A DNA stretch of 64,000 nucleotides, from the NCBI GenBank assembly GCA_016791475.1, contig JAEUWI010000025.1:1-64000 (forward strand). Reading direction: 5' to 3'. The notes beneath the pieces were generated by a model, which was not told where the DNA came from, did not search any database, and worked only from the letters and a program-made list of their open reading frames with translations. This document shows positions 25,601-33,169 of the stretch, one piece after another. The number at the start of each line of letters is the position of its first letter. The first letter of the stretch is position 1. A program made the translations under genes and the position numbers. This DNA is from Candidatus Hydrogenedentota bacterium (GTDB taxonomy: Bacteria; Hydrogenedentota; Hydrogenedentia; Hydrogenedentales; JAEUWI01).

Positions 25601-26192
25601 CCTTAACGGCCTTGCGCGTGGTGGCGAGTTGGCCGAGGGCGCTGTTGATGCGCGGCCTGGATGCGCTGGGCTTGAAGAGTTCGCCCGCGTCGCTGTCGAG
25701 CTTGGCCAGGAGCGCGCGGAGCTGGCCCATGCCCGACGCGGCGGAAAAGAGAGCCTGGCCCACATCGCCTTCGCCCTGAACGAGCGCCTGGCCGCCGCGA
25801 ACCAGTTGGTCATGGGTGAGCCCGAAGAGGTTGCGGAAAGCATCCACATCCACCCCGCCAAGATAGGGCGCGAGGACATCGTCGGGCAGGGCTGTTTTTT
25901 CGTCTTCGGCCAGAAGCGTGGCCTTGTTGCCCTTGCGGCGATAGAGCGTGATGCTTTGCTTTTCATTGGCGAGGGTCGCACCGATACGCAACTCCGCCAT
26001 TCGGTGGAGGAAATCGTCCGCCGTGCGAGTCTCGATACCGTAGAGCAATTGGGTGATCGCGCGGAGGGTCGTGCTCTTGCCGGCCTCGTTGGGCCCGTGA
26101 ATGAGATGGAGCCCTTCTTTCCCGCCGGAGAGGTCGAGGCTGCGATCGGTAAAGGCGCCGAAGGCTTTGAGGTGGAGCCGCTGGATTTTCAC
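22647..26192 (-). CDS. YhaN-like AAA ATPase (Rad50/SbcC-type SMC-like protein)
   Basis: An 1181-residue ATPase. The N-terminal half-domain has Walker A GPNEAGKST (residues 33-41) and the YhaN-type start (LHLKAFGAFTDRSLDL). About 850 residues of charged coiled coil follow. The C-terminal half-domain has the signature-like SEGTADQLYLALRIASLE and Walker B PFVLDDILVNFDD. Together with its 4-base-overlapping upstream partner, a YhaO-like nuclease, it should form a Mre11-Rad50-like complex that processes DNA ends. I do not see the zinc-hook CxxC of true Rad50/SbcC near the middle of the coiled coil. Bacillus YhaN/YhaO are the closest family names; the exact role there is not settled. Confidence 0.88.
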   Translation of the reverse strand: MKIQRLHLKAFGAFTDRSLDLSGGKEGLHLIHGPNEAGKSTTLRAITQLLYGIETRTADDFLHRMAELRIGATLANEKQSITLYRRKGNKATLLAEDEKTALPDDVLAPYLGGVDVDAFRNLFGLTHDQLVRGGQALVQGEGDVGQALFSAASGMGQLRALLAKLDSDAGELFKPSASRPRINSALGQLATTRKAVKVAQLSSREWETLESERQAAEARRTELDGQLGEARAEQARLKRIQEALPLVSRRAALLEALAPVSAAVLLPTDFSERRIHAQNAGRNAREILAQAGDAIARLKLELEPLNVNTLLLAREDEIEKLHLELGVNEKARNDLERKLAPELARLRDEAERTLHHLRPHWSLDQAEELRLPPGQKQRLVELDRRGQSCRDAVNHAAATLDHVERQREQTIAEHARTGATADTALLEAVLKRVRKAGDSEVMLRECEARTEALIQSIRSGIARLGCWSGAMEALEVLPLPSLESIEQFRIDLGEAARRVIEAEKQLAASVAERERAKSDLAAYQHQFHAPSLEALERARGQRQQSWAFARAAWERATPPNQVSAPEVRAIVDDIRERHPEVQNLADAVAALTADADDLSDRLRTEADRVAQRAQLESALLLLQEKCTQQEDALVAASAHHERLESAWSTLWAPAGIEPRSPAEMAVLRKSVDAIQGEIAALHESEKSAGVLRETIAKHYADLSKALENCGLEGVSGLSLAALTEHAEIELKRQGEIAQQRIHLEKTLDKLERVDCPAAKASLTRAREEEDAWRDAWSAMMQVIGARPDAVGAEALAIVEAIDEVLMKHASSVELQQRVDFILRDDAEFRREARALASAVGLEAEGDEYAVVRSLYQALKQNREADGEQKRLTKQLREEEERHRAADAALARAEGELAALCAEARVEDAAALPDAEKGAAERQRIEGLLHDIDKRLFALVPGESMDGVVAMVNAENANALIPTLETLDERIEDLDDERLALQESIGDIKSKLARMNGGSQAADAAAEAQGLIASIAEDAEEYARLRIAHFALSRAIEHYRAANQEPMLARAGEIFRTLTLGSFAELRADVDDRDRHVLLGVRAETASLVEVAGMSEGTADQLYLALRIASLERHLERHAPIPFVLDDILVNFDDARAAAALEVLAGLSERTQVIYFTHHQHLVELAKAEVGTKTLFVHALNG

Positions 26193-27454
26193 TCGCCCAT
26201 CTCCAGGCGCTGCCCGACCGCGCGCAGGAGCGCCTCGGATTCATCGAGCCATTCCACGAGCCGCTGGGGCTGGTCGAGGCCGAGGGCGCTTTCGCCTTCC
26301 GCGAGTTCCACGGGCAGTTTTCCATGCAGCGGTTCAAGCAGGGCGGCCAGTTCAGCGAGAGAAGCCTCGTCCGTCTTCATGAAGGCGATCACGTGCGCCA
26401 GTTCCGCGAGGGGCCCCTCGTCGAGGGGCTCGCCGGCGGACTTCGGCACGGTAGTGCGCACTTTCACCTTTTCAATCCATACCTGATCGCCGCCGTGGAT
26501 ATTGGCGATGTTGCGAATCTCACCCAGCAACCGCTTGGGCCGCGCCAGCAGTTCACCGTGGGCCTTGCTGGCGCCGGTGAAGATCGGGCGCACGGCAAGT
26601 AGACGTTCGCCGGCGGTGTCGATTGCTTTCAACAAGGCGTCCTTGAAATCATCCACGCATTCGTCCAGCGTGGCGCAGCGCGATGCGTCCACGGCAATCT
26701 CCGCCCAGCGCACCACATCGAGTTCGCGAAAATCGACCTCGTGATTACCGCTATCATCCACGCTGACCACCAGGCAACCTTTGGGCCCGGTCTCCCGGAT
26801 GTGCCGGCCCTGGATGTTGCCGGGAAACCAGATCGCCGGATCGAAGACACGCACGGCCTCCTGCTTGTGGATGTGGCCCAGGGCCCAGTAGTCGTAGCCC
26901 GGCTTTCTCAAGCCTTCGACGGTGCACGGGGCATAGTTGTCGTGGCCTTCGTAGCCGGTTAGGCTGGTGTGGAGCAGACCGATGTTGTAAACACCCGGCA
27001 CGGCTATTGGGTAGTTGGCGCTCAGGTCCACCGTCACCGCACGGGTGGCAAAGCCCTGGCCGTGAATGGCCACGCCAATGTCTTCCAGGTGCATCGTCGC
27101 CGCCTTCTTCGTGGGGAATCGGTGTATGTTGTCCGGCAGTTGGAGGCTCTTGGTCACGACGCTCTGGGCATCATGATTGCCCGAGATCAGGTAGACCGGG
27201 ATCTTCGCATCGCGCAGGCGCGCCATCTGGCGTGTAAAGAAAAGACCCGTATTGTGATCGAGCCAGTCGCCGTCGTAGACATCGCCCGCAATGAGCACAA
27301 AATCGACTTCCTCTTCCAGCGCAACGTGAACCAGATTTTCCAGCGCGCGGCGGGTGGCGCCGCGCAGGGCTTCTTGCGGCGCGCCTTCATACTGGGCGAG
27401 CCCGCGCAGGGGGCTGTCGAGGTGCAAGTCGGCGGCGTGGATGAATTTAAACAT
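26189..27454 (-). CDS. YhaO-like metallophosphoesterase / Mre11-type DNA exonuclease
   Basis: A 421-residue calcineurin-like nuclease. The metal-site motifs are in order: ADLHLDSPLRG (D8, H10), IAGDVYDGD, SGNHDAQS, LLHTSLTGYEGH and ALGHIHKQE. About 170 C-terminal residues follow, as in YhaO and SbcD-like proteins. It overlaps the following YhaN-like gene by 4 bases (ATGA), which implies a stoichiometric complex. The start is ATG 27454 with GAGAA about 4 bases before it. Recombination or DNA-end repair is the expected role; in this family the nuclease acts together with the ATPase. Confidence 0.9.
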   Translation of the reverse strand: MFKFIHAADLHLDSPLRGLAQYEGAPQEALRGATRRALENLVHVALEEEVDFVLIAGDVYDGDWLDHNTGLFFTRQMARLRDAKIPVYLISGNHDAQSVVTKSLQLPDNIHRFPTKKAATMHLEDIGVAIHGQGFATRAVTVDLSANYPIAVPGVYNIGLLHTSLTGYEGHDNYAPCTVEGLRKPGYDYWALGHIHKQEAVRVFDPAIWFPGNIQGRHIRETGPKGCLVVSVDDSGNHEVDFRELDVVRWAEIAVDASRCATLDECVDDFKDALLKAIDTAGERLLAVRPIFTGASKAHGELLARPKRLLGEIRNIANIHGGDQVWIEKVKVRTTVPKSAGEPLDEGPLAELAHVIAFMKTDEASLAELAALLEPLHGKLPVELAEGESALGLDQPQRLVEWLDESEALLRAVGQRLEMGE

Positions 27455-27573
27455 GGGATTCTCGGGGTTGAGGCATTCGGACGCACTTCAATGTACACGG
27501 TACGGCGGATGGCCGCAAGTGATGAGAGGCCCCGCCTTATCCCCGCCCCCCGGAAGCGCCGCGCCCGAAACCG

Positions 27574-28752
27574 TCAGGCGGCGCCCCCGCCATGAATCGG
27601 GGCCGCGGGGGAAAGGCCGGAAGCGCAGGTGTGAACCGTGTGCACGCAGAGCAGGTAAATGGCCGGCAGGGCCAGGTAATACACGCGAATCTCATCGATA
27701 GCGCCAAAGACGATATAGAGCGGCGTCAGCACCGCCATCATGGCTAGAAACATTCGCTTGACCCAGATCGGCTTCTCCTTCCAGGCGAGAAACACGAGCG
27801 GAATAAAAAGCGCCAGGTTAAGCACGTTGTACGAACGCGGCACGGGGATTAAGAGGGCGAAGTTGTCCGTGAATGTGTAGTAGGTGGAAGGCCGCATGAA
27901 GAAGGCGAGGTTTTCCCACAGATGAAATTCCGCGTGGGTACCGGGATTGTCCGCCAGGGCGGCGCGCACCGATAGCACGGTGATCCCGCCCAGCAGGACG
28001 TGCAACGCCAGGTGAAGGGCGACCTGGCGGCCGGGCATGGTGACGGCATAGAGGGCGAGGAAGTAAATCACGGTGAGTACGCCGGTCTCCTTGTTGAGAC
28101 AGGCCAGTACGAAGCATAAATAGTAGGGAATCCATCGCTTCGCCAGAAGCAGGGCGAGGCAGGCCAGGGCCCAGAAGATCTCGGGTATGTCATAAACGAA
28201 ACCGCAATTGAGAAAGGTCAAGGGCAGGAAGAGAATGGCCACGACGGGAGCGAAGTCGACGAAGAGTTGCGAATAGCCGTAGACCCGGCGGGTGATGTGG
28301 CGCAGGAGCAGCAGGGCGCAGAAGAGATTCGCAAATAGAAAGCACTGCCCAACGATGCGTTCCACCGTGCGCTCGGTGCGCCAGTTGTAGACTTTTCTCA
28401 CTTCGCGAAGCTTGATGGAGAGGGCCGACTCGGGCGCCACCGTCTCGACCGTCTCGATCCGGTTGCGGATTCCGTCGGGCACGACCGCCGAGAGCATGTT
28501 GATAACGGCGGGAGTCAGCACGCGGTAGGCGTAGGGACGTTTGGTCTCGTGATCCATGTAGCGCTGGAAATTGAGCCAGGAGTGTTTGGCGTCGCCAAAG
28601 CCAAACTCTCCCATGAACAGGTGAAGCACGATGGCGGAGGCCAGGATATAGGCGAAAAGAAGGAGGTAGTAATACACGGCGCGACGCGGTTGAAGCATCG
28701 GCCGGGTCCCGCCCAACTCGGCGGATATAACAGGAGGGAGGGAAGGCTCCAT
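27574..28752 (-). CDS. Polytopic membrane protein of unknown function
   Basis: A 392-residue protein with about 8-9 membrane segments. It has the general look of bacterial GT-C or DUF2029-like proteins: a luminal loop after segment 1 (KHSWLNFQRYMDHETKRPYAY), then RVLTPAVINMLSAVVP. The phrase RPYAYRVLTPAV is typical of a group of uncharacterised membrane proteins in which the family function is not known. I place the start at ATG 28752, with AGGGG about 6 bases upstream; the longer frame would add 31 residues. It is divergent from the serine hydrolase gene and stands alone. Confidence 0.75.
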   Translation of the reverse strand: MEPSLPPVISAELGGTRPMLQPRRAVYYYLLLFAYILASAIVLHLFMGEFGFGDAKHSWLNFQRYMDHETKRPYAYRVLTPAVINMLSAVVPDGIRNRIETVETVAPESALSIKLREVRKVYNWRTERTVERIVGQCFLFANLFCALLLLRHITRRVYGYSQLFVDFAPVVAILFLPLTFLNCGFVYDIPEIFWALACLALLLAKRWIPYYLCFVLACLNKETGVLTVIYFLALYAVTMPGRQVALHLALHVLLGGITVLSVRAALADNPGTHAEFHLWENLAFFMRPSTYYTFTDNFALLIPVPRSYNVLNLALFIPLVFLAWKEKPIWVKRMFLAMMAVLTPLYIVFGAIDEIRVYYLALPAIYLLCVHTVHTCASGLSPAAPIHGGGAA

Positions 28753-29074
28753 GGGGTACCCCTGTAAATTGGGTCGGCTCTGACACGAAGATGCCGACGA
28801 ACACACATTGACGCCACCTGACCCGACGCGAAGGACGGCTGCCACCTTAAACGAGGTTTACCCAAGCATACCTGGAGATCCGCACAAGATCAAGCCGATC
28901 CGAAGGAAACAATATGGCCGTGCAACCGCGTCGAGCGCCTTCGGGGCCTTACCCGTGGGATGCTGTTGTTTTCAGTTCGTTGGCTCCGGTAGTCTTGCTG
29001 CGGTGGTGTTCGGGCCGCGCGAAGTGCAATTCGGGGGCGCGCCGCCCGACCGGTCGCGCATTCTGGAGAGTGGT
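28753..29074. other. Divergent intergenic gap of 322 bases
   Basis: This lies between two genes reading apart. I find no repeat, no RNA gene and no convincing promoter in it, although promoters for both neighbours are expected here. Confidence 0.5.
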
Positions 29075-30475
29075 ATGTGGAAGAGTCGGTGGTTCTGGTT
29101 GAAACTCTGCGCGGCGCTGGTGGGAGCGGCTCTGGTCGGGGTACTGGTGCTCGCCGCGACCGTGCTCCCCGTCTTGACGGGCTACAAGGCCAAGGTGCTC
29201 GCCTCGGGCGTGTTTGTGGCGCGCCGCCCCTTCGAATCGGTCATTGAGCAGGATGTGGATTTTCTGGCCCGCAAACTGAACTGGTCCATCGATCAGGAGG
29301 AGCGATCTGTCACGGTCTCCCTTTGGGGCTTTGCCCCGCGCACCGCGCTGGTTCACACAGGACTCGGCGCGACGCTGCTCCCGGAGAATCGCGAAGCGGT
29401 TTCCTTCGATCCCGGTTACACCCTGCACCCCGTTCCCAAGCCCGACCTGGATGCCTATTGGCCGCTGGGAGACGACACCTCGAAACGGGCAATGGCGCCG
29501 GATAAACGCGCCGCCCTGGATGCCGCGGTCGAATGGGCCTTCGCCGATCCCGCGCCGGACGAATCGTGGGGCACGCGGGCGACCATCGTGGCCCAACACG
29601 GCAACATCCTGTCGGAGCGCTACAATCGGGGCTTCGGCATGAGCACGCCGCTCCACGGCTGGTCCATGTCGAAGAGCATCGTGAATGCCCTGGTCGGCAT
29701 CCTCGTTATGGAAGGCAAGCTGGACATTCAGAAAGCGGCGCCGGTGCGGGAGTGGAGCGATTCCGGCGATCCGCGTAGCGCGATTACGGTCCATCAATTG
29801 CTCCAGATGAGCAGCGGCCTGGCCTTTAACGAGTCCTACATGAATCCCTATGGCGATGTGCTGCGCATGCTATTCCGGGAAGGTGACTTCGCCGGCTATG
29901 CGGTGAAGCAGCCCCTGGCGGCGGCGCCCGGAACGGTCTGGTCGTACTCCAGCGGCACAACCAATCTCCTCTGCCGCATCATTCGCCAGCGGGTCGGCGG
30001 AAGCGACGGCGACTATTTCAATTTCCCCCGGACCGCGCTTTTCGGCAAACTGGGCATGACCAGCGCGATCCTCGAACCGGACGCGTCGGGCACCTTCGCC
30101 GGATCATCCTACGCCTATGCCACGGCGCGGGACTGGGCGCGCTTCGGACAATTTTTTTTGCAGGACGGCGTCTGGAACGGGGAGCGACTGCTGCCGGAAG
30201 GGTGGGTCAAGTACTCCACCACCCCGGCGCCCGGCGCACCCCAGGGAAAGTACGGCGCCCATTGGTGGCTCAATACGGGCGAACCGGAGCATCCGGACAA
30301 CCGGACCTTTCCAAGCCTGCCGCCGGACTTGTACTATGCTTCGGGCCATGAAGGGCAGTACGTCGTGATCGTCCCATCGCGAAGCGCCGTCATCGTACGT
30401 CTCGGCGTAACGCGCGGGCGGGATTTTGATCTCGAAACCTTCGTCGGGAAAATACTGGATTCGCTGGAAGAATGA
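29075..30475 (+). CDS. Beta-lactamase family serine hydrolase (class C-like)
   Basis: A 466-residue protein with an N-terminal membrane anchor or signal (about residues 7-32), so it acts outside the cytoplasm. The catalytic SxxK is S197-M-S-K200 and the second element is Y291-S-S in VWSYSSGTTNLL. The third (K/HxG) element is probably GHEGQYVVIVPS near the C-terminus. Such penicillin-binding-like proteins include esterases, D-amino-acid peptidases and true beta-lactamases; none can be chosen. The start is ATG 29075 with GGAGAG 4 bases upstream. It ends 65 bases before the Gfo/Idh/MocA gene. Confidence 0.9.
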   Translation: MWKSRWFWLKLCAALVGAALVGVLVLAATVLPVLTGYKAKVLASGVFVARRPFESVIEQDVDFLARKLNWSIDQEERSVTVSLWGFAPRTALVHTGLGATLLPENREAVSFDPGYTLHPVPKPDLDAYWPLGDDTSKRAMAPDKRAALDAAVEWAFADPAPDESWGTRATIVAQHGNILSERYNRGFGMSTPLHGWSMSKSIVNALVGILVMEGKLDIQKAAPVREWSDSGDPRSAITVHQLLQMSSGLAFNESYMNPYGDVLRMLFREGDFAGYAVKQPLAAAPGTVWSYSSGTTNLLCRIIRQRVGGSDGDYFNFPRTALFGKLGMTSAILEPDASGTFAGSSYAYATARDWARFGQFFLQDGVWNGERLLPEGWVKYSTTPAPGAPQGKYGAHWWLNTGEPEHPDNRTFPSLPPDLYYASGHEGQYVVIVPSRSAVIVRLGVTRGRDFDLETFVGKILDSLEE

Positions 30476-30540
30476 GTCTCTACGTTGTACAGTTGACAGA
30501 CTTCAGACTTCAGCCTACGGCCTTCACTTAAGGAGATCCC

Positions 30541-31854
30541 ATGCTTCACTCTGTTTCACGTCGCAGCTTCATGATGGGCGGTGCGGCCGCATCACTGGGG
30601 CTGGCGACCGCACTGGCCTCGGGCCGTGCGGCGGGCGCAAACGAGCGCGTGCGCCTCGGCTTCATCGGCATCGCGAATCGGGGCAGCCAACTCATCGAAG
30701 CGACCCTCCCCCACGCCGACGCCGATATTGTGGCGCTCTGCGATATTGACGAAAACGCGATCAATCTCTGGAAGGGCAATCCCAAGCTTCCGCTGCAGCC
30801 CCAGATTTACAAGGACCATCGGGAGTTGCTTGCCAGGACGGATATCGACGCGGTGGTTATCGCCACGCCGGATCACTGGCACGCCATTCAGACCATGGAA
30901 GCCTGCGACGCGGGCAAGGACGTGTACATCGAGAAGCCCCTGGCGATGACGGTGTACGAAGGCCGGCGCATGGTGGAGAAGGCGCGGCAGACGAATCGCG
31001 TGGTCCAGGTGGGGCTCCACCGCCGCTCCTCGAAATTGCTGCTGGAACTGCGCGACTTGGTTCGCTCGGGAAAGCTCGGCAAGATCACCATGGGCCGTTC
31101 CTACCGGCTGAGCAACATGTACCCCAACGGCATCGGTAAGATGGCCCCCGGCGACCCGCCGCCCACGCTGGACTGGGACCGCTGGCTCGGGCCCCGGGCC
31201 TTCCGTCAATTCCAGGGCAACATCGCCCCCTACAAGTTCCGCTGGTGGCTGCCCTACAGCTCCCAACTGGGCAACTGGGGCGTCCACTACTTCGACCTCA
31301 TTCGCTGGATGCTTGACGAGGAAGCCCCCGCATCGGTTTCCTCCCATGGGGGGCGCTTCGCCATTGATGATGATCGCACCATTCCCGATACCTTGGAAAC
31401 CATCTTCGAGTTCGCCTCGGGACGCCTGATGCTCTTCGGCCAGTTGGAGGCCAGCGGCGCGCCCATGCTCGACCACGGGGCCGAATTTGAATTGCGGGGC
31501 ACTCAGGGCATCGTCCACGGCCACGCGAGCCGCTGCAAGATCATCGGCGAGAAGGGCGGCCAGTTCCAGGACGCCGCCCTGCGGATGGAGGAGATGGAAT
31601 TGACGACGGACGAGGGCGATCTGACGGAGGCCCACATGCGCAATTTCCTGGACTGCATCAAGAGCCGGGCCATGCCCAACTGCGACGTGGAAGAGGGGCA
31701 CAAGTCGACCATCTTCGCCCATCTGGGCAACATGGCCCTGGCGGCGGAGGCGCGGATCAAATGGGACCCGGCGGGCGAGCGGGTGCTCAGCCCGGAATCG
31801 GCCAATGAAATGCTCCACTACGAGTACCGGGCGCCTTGGAGACTGCCGGAGTAG
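30541..31854 (+). CDS. Gfo/Idh/MocA family oxidoreductase, TAT-exported
   Basis: A 437-residue NAD(P)-dependent sugar dehydrogenase-type protein. A twin-arginine signal is present (SRRSFMMGGAAASLGLA, residues 6-22). The Rossmann motif is LGFIGIANRG, and EKPLAMTV with YIEKPL marks the conserved lysine loop. The second domain includes NWGVHYFDLIRWML. Exported Gfo/Idh/MocA proteins are plentiful in Planctomycetes-like bacteria and are linked to sugar and glycan catabolism. The start ATG 30541 has AAGGAGA 4 bases upstream. The terminator at 31945-31976 lies about 90 bases downstream. Confidence 0.92.
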   Translation: MLHSVSRRSFMMGGAAASLGLATALASGRAAGANERVRLGFIGIANRGSQLIEATLPHADADIVALCDIDENAINLWKGNPKLPLQPQIYKDHRELLARTDIDAVVIATPDHWHAIQTMEACDAGKDVYIEKPLAMTVYEGRRMVEKARQTNRVVQVGLHRRSSKLLLELRDLVRSGKLGKITMGRSYRLSNMYPNGIGKMAPGDPPPTLDWDRWLGPRAFRQFQGNIAPYKFRWWLPYSSQLGNWGVHYFDLIRWMLDEEAPASVSSHGGRFAIDDDRTIPDTLETIFEFASGRLMLFGQLEASGAPMLDHGAEFELRGTQGIVHGHASRCKIIGEKGGQFQDAALRMEEMELTTDEGDLTEAHMRNFLDCIKSRAMPNCDVEEGHKSTIFAHLGNMALAAEARIKWDPAGERVLSPESANEMLHYEYRAPWRLPE

Positions 31855-31901
31855 GCGACGGCGCAGCGCAATGTGAGCGGCTTATTGAAAAAGCGCCAAG
31901 G

Positions 31902-31918
31902 CGTGCCACGCGATTCGG
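31902..31918. repeat. Fragment of the 35-bp inverted-repeat arm
   Basis: Seventeen bases match the first part of the arm at 61983-62017 with one difference; the rest is absent. Confidence 0.4.
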
Positions 31919-31944
31919 AGCTCTCTTGTTCGGCCAAAAATTGC

Positions 31945-31976
31945 AAACCCCGCGAGGCCTGGACCTCGCGGGGTTT
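31945..31976. terminator. Bidirectional terminator between convergent genes
   Basis: A perfect 13-bp stem (31945-31957 with 31964-31976) starts with AAACCCC and ends with GGGGTTT around the loop CCTGGA. T-rich sequence follows in both directions. It serves the Gfo/Idh/MocA gene and the VWA-OmpA gene. Confidence 0.9.
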
Positions 31977-31990
31977 GTGGATACGTGATC

Positions 31991-33037
31991 TTACTTCGCG
32001 ACGGAAAGCTCGACGCGACGGTTCTTCTGGCGACCTTCCCGCGTGCCGTTGTCCGCGGCGGGGGACTCTTCGCCGTAGTACTTCAACTCCAGGCTGCCAT
32101 CGCCCACGCCCTGAGCGCGAAGGGCGGCGGCCACGGCTTCGGCACGGCGCTTGGACAGCGCCATGTTGTAGCCGTTGGAGGCGGTGTAGTCGGTGTGGCC
32201 CTGCACCCGAACGATCATGCCGGGCGTAGCCTTGATGGTGCCGGCCACATTCTTCAGCATGTCGAGGTACTCGCTCTTCACCACGGACTTGTCGGTGTCG
32301 AAGTAGACGATTCCCAGCACATTCCGGCTGCCGTCCGCGGATACCGTTTCCAGCACCGCAAGATCCTGGAAGAAGACTTCGCGGATAAAGGCGTCCATAC
32401 CGGTATCGGTGGCGATGCTGTCCCCGTGGCGGAAGGTGCCGCAGGGGGTGACCGTGGCCAGATCGGCCAGCAACTTGCCGCCCGCCGCATCGTCGTTCAC
32501 CTGGATGGTGTGGATGCAAAGGTTTCCGCCATAGGCCATCTGCACGGCCGTGTCCAGCAGGGGATGAGACGGTGTCTTGCCGTCGGAGATGATGATCAGG
32601 GCCCGATTCGCGGAAGTGCTGAAATACTTCTTGCCCACGTAGTCGATGGCTTCGTTCAGGGGCGTGGAGCCCGTGAGGAAGCGAAGGTCATCGGCGGACC
32701 GCTCCAGCGTCGGGCGGTTCAAGGGCACCATTGGGTGATCGATCCACTGGAAGGTCCACTCGCCGCCGTAGGAAAGCAGACCGGCCTTGTAGGTTCCATC
32801 GGGAAAGGCCTTGACCATGGACTGGGTCAAGGCCTTGGCATAGGCGAAGGAAGTCCCGGGATACATGGAGCCGGAAGCGTCCACGACCACCATCACTTCG
32901 TGAAGGCTGACGTATTCCCCGGGGCCCGGAACGGTAACGGAGGCGGGAACGACGGTCTTGTTCCCCATGGTGGTGCAGCCGGTGAGGGCCGCGCCCAGCG
33001 CAATCAGGGTTACCGCCCACGAATATTTGAGTTGCAT
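31991..33037 (-). CDS. VWA-OmpA fusion lipoprotein
   Basis: A 348-residue outer-envelope lipoprotein. The signal ends in LTGC (Cys 21). A von Willebrand factor A domain spans about residues 45-225 and carries the MIDAS sequence DASGS. The C-terminal OmpA-like domain, about residues 240-348 (IVYFDTDKSVVKSEYL, VRVQGHTDYTASN, LSKRRAEAVAAAL), should bind peptidoglycan. The combination suggests a cell-wall-tethered protein that binds a partner through a metal-dependent site. An excellent promoter (33103-33131) and TAAGGAG before the ATG indicate strong expression. The partner is unknown. Confidence 0.92.
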   Translation of the reverse strand: MQLKYSWAVTLIALGAALTGCTTMGNKTVVPASVTVPGPGEYVSLHEVMVVVDASGSMYPGTSFAYAKALTQSMVKAFPDGTYKAGLLSYGGEWTFQWIDHPMVPLNRPTLERSADDLRFLTGSTPLNEAIDYVGKKYFSTSANRALIIISDGKTPSHPLLDTAVQMAYGGNLCIHTIQVNDDAAGGKLLADLATVTPCGTFRHGDSIATDTGMDAFIREVFFQDLAVLETVSADGSRNVLGIVYFDTDKSVVKSEYLDMLKNVAGTIKATPGMIVRVQGHTDYTASNGYNMALSKRRAEAVAAALRAQGVGDGSLELKYYGEESPAADNGTREGRQKNRRVELSVAK

Positions 33038-33102
33038 GGTTTGCTCCTTAGTTCAACAGACAACGGATGCCGGGTACCCCAGCGGTTTCTCTCGTGACAA
33101 TC

Positions 33103-33131
33103 ATAGTACGGTTCCGCCCGGCGCGTGTCAA
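33103..33131 (-). promoter_or_regulatory. Sigma-70 promoter of the VWA-OmpA gene
   Basis: On the minus strand, TTGACA (33131-33126) and TACTAT (33108-33103) are separated by 17 bases. Transcription should start near 33096, leaving a leader of about 60 bases. Confidence 0.78.
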
Positions 33132-33140
33132 CTGTTTTCC

Positions 33141-33169
33141 CGAGTTCAATCCCTCAAACTTTGAACTCG
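33141..33169 (-). terminator. Hairpin spanning the chemoreceptor stop codon
   Basis: CGAGTTCAA and TTGAACTCG form a perfect 9-bp stem with an 11-base loop that contains the TGA stop. No U-tract follows, so intrinsic termination is uncertain; it may only protect the 3' end. Confidence 0.35.

Noticed and set aside
30493-30521. Promoter with TTGACA before the Gfo/Idh/MocA gene
   Set aside because: At the correct 17-base spacing the -10 is TACGGC, only two matches to consensus.
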